Origin: Lingula anatina
Lineage: Eukaryota > Brachiopoda > Lingulata > Lingulida > Lingulidae
DNA length: 64,000 nt
Direction of reading: 5' to 3'
Assembly: GCF_001039355.2 (NCBI RefSeq)
Contig: NW_019775702.1
Coordinates: forward strand, 250,022-314,021
Both the position numbers and the translations under genes were made by a program. Below the pieces are notes generated by a model. The model was not told where the DNA came from. It did not search any database and saw only the letters and a program-made list of their open reading frames with translations. Below are positions 1-14,200 of the stretch, piece by piece (positions within the stretch are counted from its first letter, which is position 1; every line of letters starts with the position of its first letter).

Positions 1-295
1 ATTGTGATAAATAGCAATAACACATCTTATTTTGAAGACCAATGACTCAAAACAGCTCTGTGCTGCATGTGTATTTGTGCAAAACCAAGTGTGTGTTATG
101 TGGCCAACCATATCAAATTCGGCTAAAAATATTGTAGTGACTGTCACTCGCTCTAAAAATAAATACAAAAAAACTTTCTTGTTGAATTTGAATAAAAGGG
201 CAGAATTTTGCACATGTTAAATAAACATCTACACCTTGTTTTATGCACTGTGTCAGTCCTGATTCAGCTTGTAAGTTCCCTTGTTCTGGTTTTAG
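1..295 (+). other. Intron of SFSWAP (upstream exons lie outside the window)
   Basis: This stretch holds no convincing coding exon and ends in a pyrimidine-rich acceptor (tggttttag) just before the first visible SFSWAP exon. The exons encoding the first SURP domain must lie to the left of the window. Confidence 0.7.
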
Positions 296-3200
296 GGAAT
301 CAAAATCAGATGGCAGCCATGAAGGTGCAGGTGTTTCCTACAGCAATGAAGTGGCACCACCTCCCATGCCACCTTACATGTCACAGGACTATCACCATAG
401 CAGCTATATGCACCACCATCACCACCACCACCACCATCATCATCATCACCATCCTCATCCTCATCACTATGACCACAGACTACCTCCACCCCCAGGAATG
501 GAACCAGTCACCCTGCCCTCTGACCAGCCCCCACCCCCAGGGACTGTCCCTGCAAAGTTACCACAGCCTGCAGATACTGGGTAAGGGACTGTTAATATAT
601 AAATGCAAAGCATTTTTGTAAAAAAGCACATACCACAGGAATAGGTTACAGATTGTTGCACCTTAGCTGCCATACTTCTGTAATTTAAGCCTTGTAACTA
701 CTCCTGACACACTGTTCTTGAATGATGTAGATTTGTGGGTGTGGTATTTTTGTCACAGTAATCCAATTTGCTTGTTCATGTGAAATATGTTTTTATTACA
801 TAGTCCCCAGCAGGCTGCTGCAGGCCCCCAAATTATACCTCCGCCACCAGATCTTCAGCCCATCATTGACAAGATGGCTGACTATGTTGCCAGGAATGGA
901 GATGAGTTTGAGAAGACGGTGAAAGCCAAGGATGATCCCAGGTTTCAGTTTCTACATCCGTGGCATATGCATCACTCATACTACCAGTACAAGAAGAATG
1001 CTTATGAAAAGGTAGCTTAGTCTGCAACAATGCAGTACATGGTTTGTTTTCTCCACGCTTTACTGGGCATTGATTAGTAACACTTTTTACTTGGTTTGTT
1101 CATGTTTCAAGGGCCTCAAATGTGCATTTTTTAAGACAGATACTCTAATTTTCACCATACAAAAATATTTCACCACGAAAATCATAAGAAGGAGTAAGTA
1201 AAAAAATGGTATGAGTATTTTCTCTTCTTTAACCAAATTATTTCATTAATAGCTTTTATTTGATATTCTATGTGCCAGTGTGTTCTGAATCTGCATTTTG
1301 TACTTCAGTAGATATTCTTCAGATGTAGTTTTATGCAGTAAATTAACACTACCATTTGTATTACTTGCAGTAGCTTAACACTACATTTGTATCACTTCCT
1401 TTACATAATATTGACTCTTTCTTCCATCAAAAATGAGGTTCAGGAAAGAAGCTATGACTGCCCTGCAAGTAAAGACATTTGTCTGAAAAGCATGCACTGT
1501 ACTGGGTTAGCACAGTTCAAATTTAACAATTACTAAAGTGTTGCTTTTGCTTAGATTGTAGCTTAGTGTGTGTCCTTTTTGGTAATTCATCTGTGTAATA
1601 CTTTTATTTCAGGAATTTGGGATCAAAGAAACAGACAGAGGTCCTCCAAAAGGTAAGTTGACAAAGAAATAAGATTTCATTAAGGAGCTGAAATATCTGG
1701 AGCATCTTTTACAATTGAGGAAAGAAGAGAGGAAAAGGAAAAAGATGCTGTAGAATCTTGTATATCAGGATAAGAAGTAGATTATAATATGGATGGTTCC
1801 ATAATCAGATATATTACTTTCCACTTTTAGACTGTCTAAAAGCCTAATTTCCCTTAAGGAGCTGGATTCAAGAGATAATTGCTTGAGCTGTGTCACACAC
1901 TCAGTTTTACCATAATACTTACATAATACAGCAATACATAATACAGTAAGACAAAAAATAATTTTTACTTCCATAAAAAATGACAATTGTGTGTCAGGCA
2001 AAGTGACTTTGTTCATAATGAATTTATTCATTATACTAATGGATGTGCAGTGAATTTTTTTTTTTTATCTTGGCTAACAAATTTGTGTATCAAAACATAA
2101 CATCATTTTTTAATTTTTTTTGCAGCTATTAGTTTTTCCATTAAGGCCAAGGAGAATGAGTCTGGTCCTCTAGAGAAGAAAAAAACTGCTGCCTTCCCTG
2201 TGGATGAAAGTAGTGATGAAGATGGTAAAATTGATATTCTATCCTATTTTCAATTTAACCTCTCTGTCATCTTTGGTTTTTGTCTAATATTTTAATACAA
2301 GTGAAGTCTCCTTTTACTGCTAATAAATAAACCCTGCTGTATTATTTACCAGTTTGTTTAAAATACACTGGATATATTTATACTGTAACTAAGAACATGC
2401 CACCTTTAAATGAAATTTTAATGCAGATCATTTTGTCAAACCAATATTAAATTACGTATCTTGCTAGTAGTCCTTGAAAATATGCAGTGGTCCTCCATCC
2501 CCTTCTTCTAGGTATCTGGCCTGGTTCTTAGTTACAGTATAAATATATCTGCACGGTAAAAAGATAGCAGCTGTATTGACAAGAGTTTTATTTCAGGTGA
2601 AGGGAAGGACAAGGTAAGAACTACCAGTGGTACCCAGAGTGAGGAGGAGGACATGACAAAGATGCCTGTGCCTGAGCAGATCACGGAGGACAGACCAGAG
2701 AGAACACCCATATCAGCAGAGGAAATGGAACGGAGACAAGGTAAGATGCATTTATATCATATTGATATTGACATATTTTTATTTATTTATTTATTTACCT
2801 ATTTATTTTGGTGTTAAATGGACATGAGGTATAAATAACATTTATATCTTTGAATTTTTATGGATAGTTGTTTATAATTTTATGTATTTTGTCATGATAT
2901 GCTTTTACACAGTTTTGACCTTCACGTTTGCATCTTTCCCTTTCAGTGGAGTACAAGCTAAAAGATAAGCTTGCTGCAGCTGCAAGGGAGCGTTTGTCTT
3001 GGGCAAGCAAAGAGAAACAGCTTCAGGTTGAAAGAAAGAGGAAAGCGGCCATGTTTATAAATATGCTAAAGAACAATACCATGTCTGCAACCCAGGGGGA
3101 AGGAGATCTGGCAAGTAAGGAAGGTAGGCTGTAAAATTTCATTTATCACTGGAAATATTTTGTTTGAACTAATTTCATAATAGAGCTATGAAGTTCTGCA

Positions 3201-5331
3201 GTTTATTTGTTTTAAATCTGATGAGATGGTGTTCTTGTGTAAACAACTGACTAAGAAATGTAAGTAAGTATAATATGGTTCTCTCTGCAGTCCCCTCTGC
3301 ACCAGGCCAGCCCTCCCCAGTCATCACAGAGCTATGAAGTTCTGCAGTTTATTTGTTTTAAATCTGATGAGATGGTGTTCTTGTGTAAACAACTGACTAA
3401 GAAATGTAAGTAAGTATAATATGGTTCTCTCTGCAGTCCCCTCTGCACCAGGCCAGCCCTCCCCAGTCATCACACCACTAAGTAGCAGACAAAACAGTCC
3501 AGCGCCTGTCATGGCTGCCAGGTCCCCAGTGCGAAAAACTTCCAGATCTCCAAGTAAACTTATCAAACGATCTCTGTCACGATCAAGGTCAAGGTCCAGA
3601 TCTCCGAAGAGGTCGAAAGCCAAAAAAAGGAAATCAAGATCTAGGTCTAAGTCCAGGTCACGGTCACACAAGTCTTCTCGATCAAGAAAACGATCAAGAT
3701 CAAAAAGCAGGAGATCGCGCTCCAGGACAAGAAGAAAGAAATCTAAAACCCCACCTAGTGCATATGCAGTTGTTAGACGGTATGACCATTTGTTTAAAGT
3801 AATGCACATTTTAACTTAGTGTAGTTTTCAAATGAAAATGAAAAAGGTGACAGAATAAAGGACTATTTTGCCCTTGTAAAATTTGATCGGCAGTTTTTGA
3901 AAATTGATATCTTTTTATTTTCTTGGGAATTGCTAAAATAATATGTTGTTTATATGTGGACGTCACAGGCTTGTCAAAGTGGCTGATGTAAGTTTGTTTC
4001 TGTCTAGCTCCAAGTCCCGGTCCCCCGGTAAAAAGAAGAGAAGATCCCGTTCGAAGTCCAGATCCCCTGGAAAGTCAAAAAAGAAAAACCGTCATTCCAA
4101 GTCTAAGTCGAGGTTATTCTTCTTCTTAATGTGATGATTTTAAATTCTTTTGATGGTCATAAATTAAATGTAAGAATAGGATAGTTTTGAAAATCATTTA
4201 AAAAAAGGTGGTCTAGATATTGAGTAAGATCACTTGTTTTCTTTTTGAGAGGATAGTATTTCAAATTTTAAACCAAATATGTTAACAGATTCTTATTTTA
4301 TGTTTAAAATTTTGCAGATCTCCTAGTCATAGAAAAAGAAGAGCATCAAAGTCCAAATCTCCAGAGGCTCGTAAACTTCCTCTTTCCACCGGCATGACCA
4401 GAATACCGTCATCAAGTTCCATCAAGTCTGACCAAGCAAGGGAATCATTTGATGATGTGATATCCAGTGGACCCAGGTGTGTTATAATGTTTACGATGTC
4501 TGAATAAGCTTTATCATTATTATGGTGAATATCTGAGGCTAATGAAGTGAGGTTAAAATGGTGAATTAAGGGAAATGTAACAGAAGCGCTATCAAAATCT
4601 GCTTCATGGAATATTGTGTTCCAGTGATACCCCCTCCCACACACTTGTCTTCACATAAACACTTCCATTCAGAGTAATTCATATTGGCATATTGGTTATG
4701 AAGCATCCTTTTTTATTGTAGCAATGCCAATGGTGCTGAAATCATATCCAAGGAAGCAATATTACCAACCTTATCTGACTCCGAGGCCTCCCATGGTTCC
4801 CCTGCCAAAATGGCTGTCAGCAGAGAGGCCAGTTCCACAGCTATCATGTCAACAGAAGACACATACTCTGATGTGAGGGCAGTTTGTATTTTAGTGTGTG
4901 TGTTTTGGAATGGGACTGATATTATGATTATTTCTCGCTACCTTATAATTTTCACAATACAGTTTTGTACCCAAAAGCCTAACAGACCCATTTTTTTCTA
5001 TTAATCAGATCTGTTTGAGATAAACGTACTTTTTGACTCACACGCAACTAGCCTGATATTCACTGTTATTCATTCAACTGATATTTAATAATGTTTATGT
5101 ACATATCTGTTTACACTGACACTAGACCCACAAGCCACTAAATTATGGCTACAGCCCAGGTCAAAGCATGAATACATGATTTAATGAACATCAAAGTACT
5201 ATTAATGATAAATATTTTTAAATGCAGGTCTCTTTAATTTTCAGGAGATACTAAGTAAAGTCCGTGCCATGCTTAAAAAAAACAGACAAGATGCGTTGAA
5301 AGACGACAACATTTTTACAGATGATGGATGA
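296..5331 (+). CDS. SFSWAP: SFSWAP (suppressor-of-white-apricot splicing factor), 3' part
   Basis: This is an SR-like nuclear splicing regulator that controls alternative splicing. Eleven exons join in frame: 296-580, 804-1011, 1613-1652, 2126-2224, 2597-2740, 2947-3123, 3437-3779, 4008-4112, 4318-4476, 4722-4872 and 5245-5331 (TGA 5329-5331), giving about 598 residues. Exon 296-580 encodes a low-complexity linker with a run of 14 His and Pro stretches. Exon 804-1011 encodes the second SURP module ([17 protein letters not shown], then [10 protein letters not shown]). Exon 2126-2224 gives [10 protein letters not shown]. Exon 2947-3123 gives the family's Lys/Arg/Ala-rich helix ([24 protein letters not shown]). 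Exons 3437-4476 encode a long RS domain, including PSAYAVVRR. The end, ILSKVRAML, matches the family C-terminus. The first SURP domain is outside the window. The acceptor before 3437 is duplicated. Confidence 0.93.
3182..3473 (+). repeat. Perfect 146-bp tandem duplication spanning a splice acceptor
   Basis: Bases 3182-3327 and 3328-3473 are identical. Each copy carries the end of an SFSWAP intron, the acceptor ctctctgcag and the first 37 bases of the RS-domain exon. Only the second acceptor (exon start 3437) leads into an open frame. The first (exon start 3291) would run into TGA at 3335-3337. Confidence 0.95.
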
Positions 5332-5826
5332 CATTCACTTATTCCCAAGGAAAATTAGCAAGACTTATAATAAGATTGTGGTTTGACGGTATTTTTTGCA
5401 AGTAATGTCACTTTAAAGACTGCTTGGTCCATGATAAGAGACGCCATCTCAGTGCACGCAGGACAGAAGTACAGACATATTGTTGCACCATTGAAGATTG
5501 TATGGTGCTTGATGTCATTCCTACACTATAGTATTTTCTGGAGAAAGTGTCAAAGTCATTCCTGTATATCCTATACCTATGTCTGTCAATTGATGGAAGA
5601 TAAAAGGGACATGAAAGCACCCAGAGTCTGTGAGAAAGACTCCCCTTGACTGCCTTTGATTCTGTTTGAACAGAACACCTTTTACATTGTAGAGGTCATT
5701 ATATTGGAGAAGTGGTTGAGTTAAAACTGTGTCTGTGAACGCTAATTATGCCTGTGTGCATAGGAGTGATGGGTGTTACTGGGGGTGCATACATTGTACA
5801 AATTGGTGCTGCCAGAAATCAATAAA
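5332..5826 (+). other. SFSWAP 3' UTR with poly(A) signal
   Basis: There is no coding potential after the SFSWAP stop. The first plus-strand AATAAA is at 5821-5826, so the 3' UTR is probably about 0.5 kb. Confidence 0.5.
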
Positions 5827-8135
5827 TTGTCCCCAACCTGTATTAAACAAGGTCATTTTTCTACATTTTGAAAAGGGAATGTACACCTTAGAGTGTAAAT
5901 TAACTTATTGGTAACTTCTGGGAAAAAAGCATGCATGCCTTTGTGCACATCAATCTGAAGAAAAGTATCAAATTGCTGCTTTATTTCACCAGCAAGGGGC
6001 CTTATTTATGCCATGACTAGACAAGCTACCTTGGACACCACAATTCACAGTTGCTACTTGCATCATTATAGAGATCAGTGATAGTCTTGCATCATGACCT
6101 CTTCCAGGCACATTTGATTGCCCCATTTCATGAACATGCAAGTACCTCAAGGCAGCTGATCAAAAAACCTTACTTTTAGGATCAAGGAAAAATTGTATTA
6201 TTCTGACTTTTTTCAGTGAATGAGTTTTTCTTGGTAAATTTTAATTGGTTTGGTTGTTTGGAGTGGACATTTATCAAAGAGGTAACTTAGGCCAGTTCAT
6301 TACTTTGTCTCCACAATTTTGTAGAAGAAACTTTGCTGGCCTTTCATGATATTTAAGTCGGTGAACCTGTGGGCATATCAGACGTCTGTATGACTATGGT
6401 ATCGGATTGTGTTACTGGTAGCTGTCATGAATATTTAATGATGTGGTAATGCTAAAGGATGCCTTGTTTTTCATAATCTCACATCGCTGTCATTTAAAGG
6501 TTTCAATTAAATAATCCATGACAGCCGTAAGTGGTGAATTTTTTCACTGAACTTTGGTGGGTATAATTCAGAGATGCCTATCGTTACGATTTGGCCGTAT
6601 TTTGTACGGATTTGACAATAAAATACGATGTTACGGAAGAATAGTTTTGAAATACGTTTTATTAGGGTATATTTAATATAACCATTGATTGAATTGTTTG
6701 TTTTTGTTTATACCGTAGTAAGTAGAGTCCACAATNATAATTTAAGACTGGACTGCCACAATGTTATCTGTCAATCACCATAGTATGATATTACTTCAAT
6801 TAAAAAATGAATGCATCTTTTCACAATGAATAAAAGTGAATAATTTAATCATAAGTGGGGTGGTTATACAAAATAAATTGACCAATTCCCAGGTCATTGC
6901 ATATAACTTTATTCATCAGTTAATCGGTGATGTTTGGCAAATGTACGCTGCAATAGCATGCCAGAAAGTACTCCAAAGAGAATAAAAAACCAATACATGG
7001 ATTTCAGTAATTTTGATATACACCTGTTCAGCTTTACTCCGGTAGGCAAAATGAGTTTTATTAAATCACCTTTTTGTATCACCTATGCTATCAAGCTATG
7101 GTTTGTCATAGTGGACGACTTTCAGTAAAATTTAACTTAATACCTTCCAAATGGTAAGTTTTTGTTACAGGCGTGAGCACAAGAAGGAGGGGGGATTGGT
7201 CCCTTCCACTTCTCCGTCAACCTGCCTAGTATGTTAAGTGACATATGTTCCCAAAGGCCATTTTGCCTACCTACAGGAGTAAAAAACTGACTCAAAAAAG
7301 ATAAGGATGAGCATAACTAGATTTGTGTTACAGCATTTGCTCTTTGTCTCAACTTTGGATACATACACGCACTTACACATCTTCTAGGACAAACAAGCAA
7401 AGTAGTAGGGCAACATTTGCAGTCGTCTTGCACCTAATTCCCTGAATGTTCAATCAAATGTCTACATGTTTCTTTCTTGATGTAGAGCCTTCTAGATATG
7501 GAGATTTAAAAACGGAACAGCTTGCACGCAACAGAGTGGAGGCTCAGGGTAACATCAAACTAATCAGCAAAGACAAACTGTAATTTCCAGTACATCACTA
7601 AGTGGATAACTGCTTCAATCAATAACTGACACATTCTGTGCAACCCTACCAAGCTGACAGCACTACCTTCAGCAATGGATTGCATGTGGTTCAATTTTAT
7701 CATAATGAACAGCTGGAAAAAATCAGATTGTATCACAGAATTACATTCCACATCTTGTGAATAAAATATGGAATATAATTTTCAGTTTCCCTTCACTGGG
7801 ACCTTAATTATTTTAAATGGACATCACCTAAAAAGCAACCGAGGAAATGTAGGCTGTTTCAACTACAAATAATCTTTTCTCTGCATTGTTTCATATTTAA
7901 AGACTTCTATATTGTTAAAAATCAATAAAAAATCAATTAATTTACCAAAAAAACTACCCATGTTTGCAAAATGTATGCAGTGAGATCAAACATTTCATCT
8001 CCATATTTGGCATCGTTGTTTTCTTTTCTCAAACAGTATGAACTAGAGATACTGCTTTCTTGTAAACAAACCTCATGAGCTGCTACATCATCATATCTTA
8101 TAATGCAGCCTTACTTTCCATGACAGTTTTGCCTT
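5827..8135. other. Intergenic region between convergent SFSWAP and ROGDI
   Basis: I see no gene here. It is AT-rich DNA with a single N at 6736. Around 6560-6660 lies a Tyr-poor, ACG-rich patch (repeated tacggatttg/atacgat words) that looks like decayed repeat sequence. Confidence 0.5.
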
Positions 8136-8141
8136 TTTATT
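8136..8141 (-). terminator. Candidate ROGDI poly(A) signal
   Basis: TTTATT on the plus strand reads AATAAA on the minus strand, about 150 bases after the ROGDI stop. It is a positional guess; other AT-rich hexamers occur nearby. Confidence 0.35.
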
Positions 8142-8288
8142 AATACCTTCATACTAAAACCATAGAAATATCTCTGCATGATTTTAAAAAACTACAAGGA
8201 TTTTCACATTGATCATGTACTGATCTGCAGTATTCTATCAGTTGTCCATACAGAATGATTCAGCAGTTTCCAAGACAACAGTACAATG

Positions 8289-11200
8289 CTAATGGCCTTT
8301 GGAAGATTTGGAATATTCCTCAATTATGGAGATCTGAAAAGAAAAAAACATGTTTGTGAATTGGAGATGTAATGGAGAAGCACACAGCTTTCAACAGCTC
8401 CTTAATGTCTATATTAAACTGTATTTCCATTGTTATTTAATAGACCTGGATCTCATTTACCTGCTTTTCTACATTTAAAACTTCGAAATGAATATCACTG
8501 TCACAATTTTCAAACCACAAAAACACATTACAGTAGGATAGTATTCAAAAATTTTTGTTTACTTTTGTTTATAACCCCTCAATTCTTACCTTGTCCTTTA
8601 ATTGTTGACAACTTTGTAATGCTAAAGTAAAAAGTACAATTACATCATTTAGCCACGGCACTTGGCATTCCCCCTAAAAACAAAGGATAAAAATTAACTA
8701 ATAATGTGACAATGGCTTAGATGGAGCAATCAAAAACTGTGAGAAATAATTACATCAGATTGTGCAACTGTATGTCTCCATCTTTTAGGTTATAATAAAT
8801 TGCCAGTATTTTAATCAAATAGAGACAATACAATATACCACCCAGTTGGCAGTGGTCTTACACATTGCCGCTGTGATGTTCTGAAACAAACCAGGTAAAG
8901 TGTTCCATAACCCTCGTAATAACATGTTCTGAAAACACCTGATATCATTTGTTCTAAAATCCACCTGATAGGTGTTCCGGTAGCCACCTGAACGTGTTCC
9001 GAAACCTAATAGTATATTCTAATACCCAACTAAAAACATTTCTGGAACCCTCCTAATAACGTGTTCTGAAACCCAGCAGCAAACATGTTCTGAAACCCAG
9101 CTAATAACATGTGTTCTGAAACCCACCCAATAATTCTTTATGAAACCCACCTGATAACATGTTCTGAAACCCACTTGCTAACATGTTCTGGAACCCACCT
9201 GATAGCGTGAGACAATCTCCACTTTCTGTCCAGGTTGTCCATGTTGTAGCTGGTAAACTGCCATCTCCAACTTCTGAGCATGAACATAGAAACTAACACT
9301 AACCTCAGATGGTAAAGGTGGCTTAAAGCAGTGCTGCAAGAAAATAAAGATTATGTGGAAAAAAAAATGAAACCATTTCAAATTTTTAATGAATTTGGAC
9401 TGACTATCCATTATCACTTTTAGCCCTTGCCATCTATATCATATGTACAGTAAGCATCAAGTAATAAAAATACTGTACAAGTAGTCAGCATTCAATAATA
9501 CATAATGTTGCTTTTCACTTTGAAGTCTGAAAGTGTTTCTGAAAAATTGATCAATCTTTTACCATATTTCTGTTATTCAGTAATTCATCCAGAGTTTTCT
9601 TTTTTGGAAGAACTAAACATGTCCGCCCTGTGTTTAAGCTTTTCATTATACTGTCGAGCAGCTAAAATGAAATTCGAAAAAAAAAGACATAAGTAGATGA
9701 CAGTCTATAAGTTTGCACAACGAAATATTGTTAACAAAATTTATACACAAACTTAAAAATGTTGTCCGTCAACTGCTAATACTATAAACTTATGATTTTC
9801 ATATTAAATGCACCCTCAGACATTCTCCCTAGCAGACTTAGTAAAAAATTGAAATAAAATTCAATCAAAACCACTGACAATGGTGACTTCTTCTCCAGAT
9901 TTGAACTGATGTTCTCTGCCATGCTCTTTGACAGTGTGGAGAGCCTCCGCCAGATGATTGCCTGCGTCTTGGATCTGACATAAAGATGAAATAACGACAT
10001 TTCATTCTGTGTAATGTGTCTATGATACTACAATGTCTCATTTGCTAATGATTCTGACATTATGCATGAACATAGTGAAGCAATATTGCTTACACAGCCT
10101 GCAATGTCATATTATATTCAGGGGCATAACCAGACCTTTTAAAATTGTACGCACAGATTTTGAAAATTCACAGATACGATTATATTCTGTGAAAAATACA
10201 CTGAATTTATGGAGAATAATATCATGGTTGGCTCAAAAAATTGTACGCACAGTGCATCCGTGCGTATGCCTGGTTACGCCCCTGTATATTTGTCTAATAT
10301 TCCTACAAACATGCTGGTAAAGATCACACAGCAAATATGCCTATCAACAGATCAGAGTACACATAGCACATGTAGCCCTCTTACTTGCTGCAATTTCCAT
10401 GGCTCATCAGGTTGTATACCAGTTTTAAAAATCTGTGTTTGATGCCTGTGAACTTTTACTTGAAGGTCCTGTAATGATATAAAAAGATTTAAGATCACTG
10501 AATAGGAAGGGGAACAGAAATGTTTTCTTTGTGGAGAAGAGCAATTATTTCAGTTTTATGTCAAACACCATTAAATTGGATCTAGTCAAAGTGGTTAGTG
10601 GAGATGGTTCACCAATAATATACCATATGAACAGTGCATGTTGTCTTTTGTTCAGCAAAAATGCTAATGCGTGTCCCCCTTTCAAAAGACTGCAAGATAA
10701 CCACCCTGTGACACTCACTGCTTCACATATACTGTCCCCCATAAGAGTGATGACACATTTCATGTTTGGACTGCCTCTGTAATAAAATAAGCAAGGTTTA
10801 TTAATAATATATGCTCCCACTGTATATTATTCATAGCTACAGTGTATATGACTGTTGCTCTTACTAAAATTTATTGGCACATGTACTACATATACGATAT
10901 CTGAGAGAGAGAGAGGGGGGAGAGAGAGAGCACATTTCATCACAAAACATTTATCAATAAAAAAGGAACTACTTTCATTAATTATTTTACAGTAACAATA
11001 AACAACAATTAGGGAAGTCACAAACTGTACAGAATTTCATTAATTTCATTAAATAGATATTGATCCATTCAGATTTTGAGTATGCATGCCAAGTTTCTAA
11101 AAATGTGTACATGTGTATCTTTTGTTATATCTATGGTTGAAAAAGAGTCAGATTAATACCAAAGTACAAATTTTCCAGTATAAGAATTTGCCAAGTTTCT

Positions 11201-14200
11201 AAAAATCTTTGGTTGAAAAAGAGTCAGTTTAATACCAAAGTACACATTTTCCAGAATAAGAATTTGATCATATTTGCAAATGGCTCCATTCCATTCAATA
11301 TAACATGATTGTAGTGCTTTCTGACTGATGAAATCTGTGATTCATGTTTTCTGCCGTTTCATACAGTATGTTGTTCAGGAATGGAGAGAGCACAGCATAT
11401 GTACACCAAATCAATCTCAGACTGCAGTTTTTGCCGCCCTCAAAAATGATCTTTGACTATAGGATTCACTCAAATAGAAAATAGTTCAGACCAGATTTTT
11501 TTGTCCCTCAATTTATTATTTCAGCATCTGCTAATATGTTTACTTACGTAGGGCTTGATAATATGAACTTGTCTGGTTTCACGAGGTTGTCTTCATCTGA
11601 AGAAGAATACAAAACTAAGAATCAATATATTATCAAAATTTCAGCAATATGTTTTACCCGATTTCACATATCTAAAATGATCTACACATGTAGATGTTGA
11701 AATGACTACTTTTTTACATTTATTTATATAATACCGGTAAGTAGAGGAGGAAATCCAATCTATTCTGTTCTTCTAACCACAAACCAACGACAGTTTGGAA
11801 AAAACAGATAGCAAAAAAGGGAAAAGATGCACTACATGTACCTGCAATTACTGGCTTGCCATATAAGAGAAAAGATAAATGATAATAAAATTGAGACAAA
11901 TAAGAGTGAAGGTAAGACCAAATTAAAAGGCAACTGTCAGCTCAACCTTCCAATTTTACAGTAAACCTTTCCTGCCCCACGGCTCATCCCCACCCACCCT
12001 TCACCCAACAGGCCACAATCACAATTGGTTACAAAAGAAAAATAACATATCCATCCCTTGAAACATCAGCAAGGTGGCATCAGTCATTGTGTTCCAGTGA
12101 TCCCCCCCCCCCCCCCACACACTCAACAAGGCAGTGATGCTGACCAGGCCAACTCTTGTTGATAATGAGGAATACCGACACCATTTGAACCTATACTAGT
12201 GAGACAAGATATCCAGCTAAGGCGCTACAGAAACAATATTTTATTTCCTATTAGAAAAAAAACATAAAACCAGGTGACAATCAGACCATCCAACATAAGA
12301 CAATGGCAGTGAGAGGAGCTCAGTGATGTCTCAGAAAATAAAAAAGGATCATGAATATACTAGATAACTACATAAAGCAACATGGACTAAATGGGGATCA
12401 CTAATTGCACCAATTATCTATAATGATAAAACCAAGGATGACATCTCAATATGTCAGGAATAGAGTGGACAAATAAGTCATGTAGATGCAGGACAAAAAT
12501 AGTAACCATAATCACCAAGCTCTAAAGATACAAAAAAATCAAAATCTTACCATAGAAATTAAATAGAGGACTCCATCCCATTATAATGTGTCACAAACAA
12601 AACACAATCAAATAAATATTCATTAAAGATAAATACAAGGATATATCAGATTTTGTAGTGTAATAACAAAATATAAAGAATTAAAATAAAACAAGAAAAT
12701 GATAACATTCATAATCATATAAAACATAAATGTGCCTTAGTTCTCACAAGTTTACTTCAAAAAGTGCCTTAATATGTTGTAAGCATATTATACTTACTTG
12801 ATCCAATCTTTAATGTAAACCTCCGACAGCATTCCTTGAAAAAATAAAATTGAAGGTGATATAAGAAATAAAAATTGAAAATTAAAACATACAACTGCAT
12901 AACAAACTCCACAGGGATCAGGGTTGAGTACAGAGTTCTTTATCACTCCTCAAGTAAAGTAGGAAAAAGTAATGAAAAATTAATGTAAAAAAGTAGCCAT
13001 AAATCACTGTAAGAAGGAACAAGATGCGCTACTTGGCCAAAGCAAAATACACTAGCCTTGGCAGGCTTTCCAGGAGATTTGAACCTACACCCCTCATGTT
13101 TTGTCTTCATTCTGATTAGCCATAATTATAATTTTGATGATATATTAAGTAAATTAAACTAGGGTTTTCTACATGAATTAAATTTAAGAAACTTTTATTG
13201 ACAATCAGATTCTATATAAATTCTAAACCCCTGCAGCAAAGACAACATCACTGGCTGCAGCTCCCAAGTTAATAATGAAAAGGTAACTGCTGGCACATGA
13301 AGGGTGCCCAAACATTTATCTTCTTCCAGCCTCACTTAAAACTCAATAATTTATATTGATTGTTTAACCCTAAATCAATCCTGAATGTTGTAGTAAGGGA
13401 GCAAAGTCATTTTAGTTGCTTCGCCTTATGGTAAGCATCATACTGTGCAAGAGCTATCAGCCTTTTTGTAGACTCATCTCCAATTTTTATTTTGCATAAC
13501 TATGATATCACATTAGATGATTAAAAATGGATATAGAGTGCATTCCTTGCCAATGGATTCTGGTGCTGCAAAAACATAATTATCTTTATCTGAATTGCTG
13601 AAAATATAATGTTTTTTCTGTATTTTCCACACACACATTTTAGTGCACCTTTTTGTTTTCAACTTATTTTACTAAAATGGCAGAGTACTGACCTATGTAG
13701 GTCTGAAATTAAAAAAATCAGTACAAGTTATAAAGTTTAACTTATATTCTCAAAATCATGGCCATGCACTATCTGTTGAAGAATAAAGGTGATGTAGAGG
13801 GTTAAATGTTACAGTGACTTTATGAATGAGCTGATCAATTTACTTAAAATGTATGAATCAACCCTTCAATGCAATTAAAGAATTGATCTTAGCTTTTATC
13901 CAATGTTTGCACAGTACAGCACCTAGAATGTGGAGACAACTCCCCAATGAAATGCCAGGAGATTAAATACTAAGAGAATTAATAGCTAGAGACATCCTTT
14001 TTTTTTCAAATTCCTGTCTGACATAACTGTTTAGGATGTCTCACTTATCTGCATACTACTCAGCACAGTTATATAATTGGAAACTGTATAAAAGGAAATG
14101 TTTAATATTTTCACCAGAAAACAATGGAAAAAGTGTCATTCATTAGTGGCTTCATAGCTGGATTATTGGGACCTAAGTCTTGTCTCAGTGTGTGTAATAT

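Noticed and set aside
208-621. 137-codon open frame overlapping the first SFSWAP exon in another frame
   Set aside because: It is a Thr/Ile/Met-rich shadow of the His/Pro-rich coding frame.
3324-3809. 161-codon antisense frame rich in Asp/Leu
   Set aside because: It is the reverse complement of the Arg/Ser codons in the RS domain.
6560-6740. ACG-rich patch with repeated tacggat-like words, considered as a mobile element end
   Set aside because: I could not define both ends or a target duplication.
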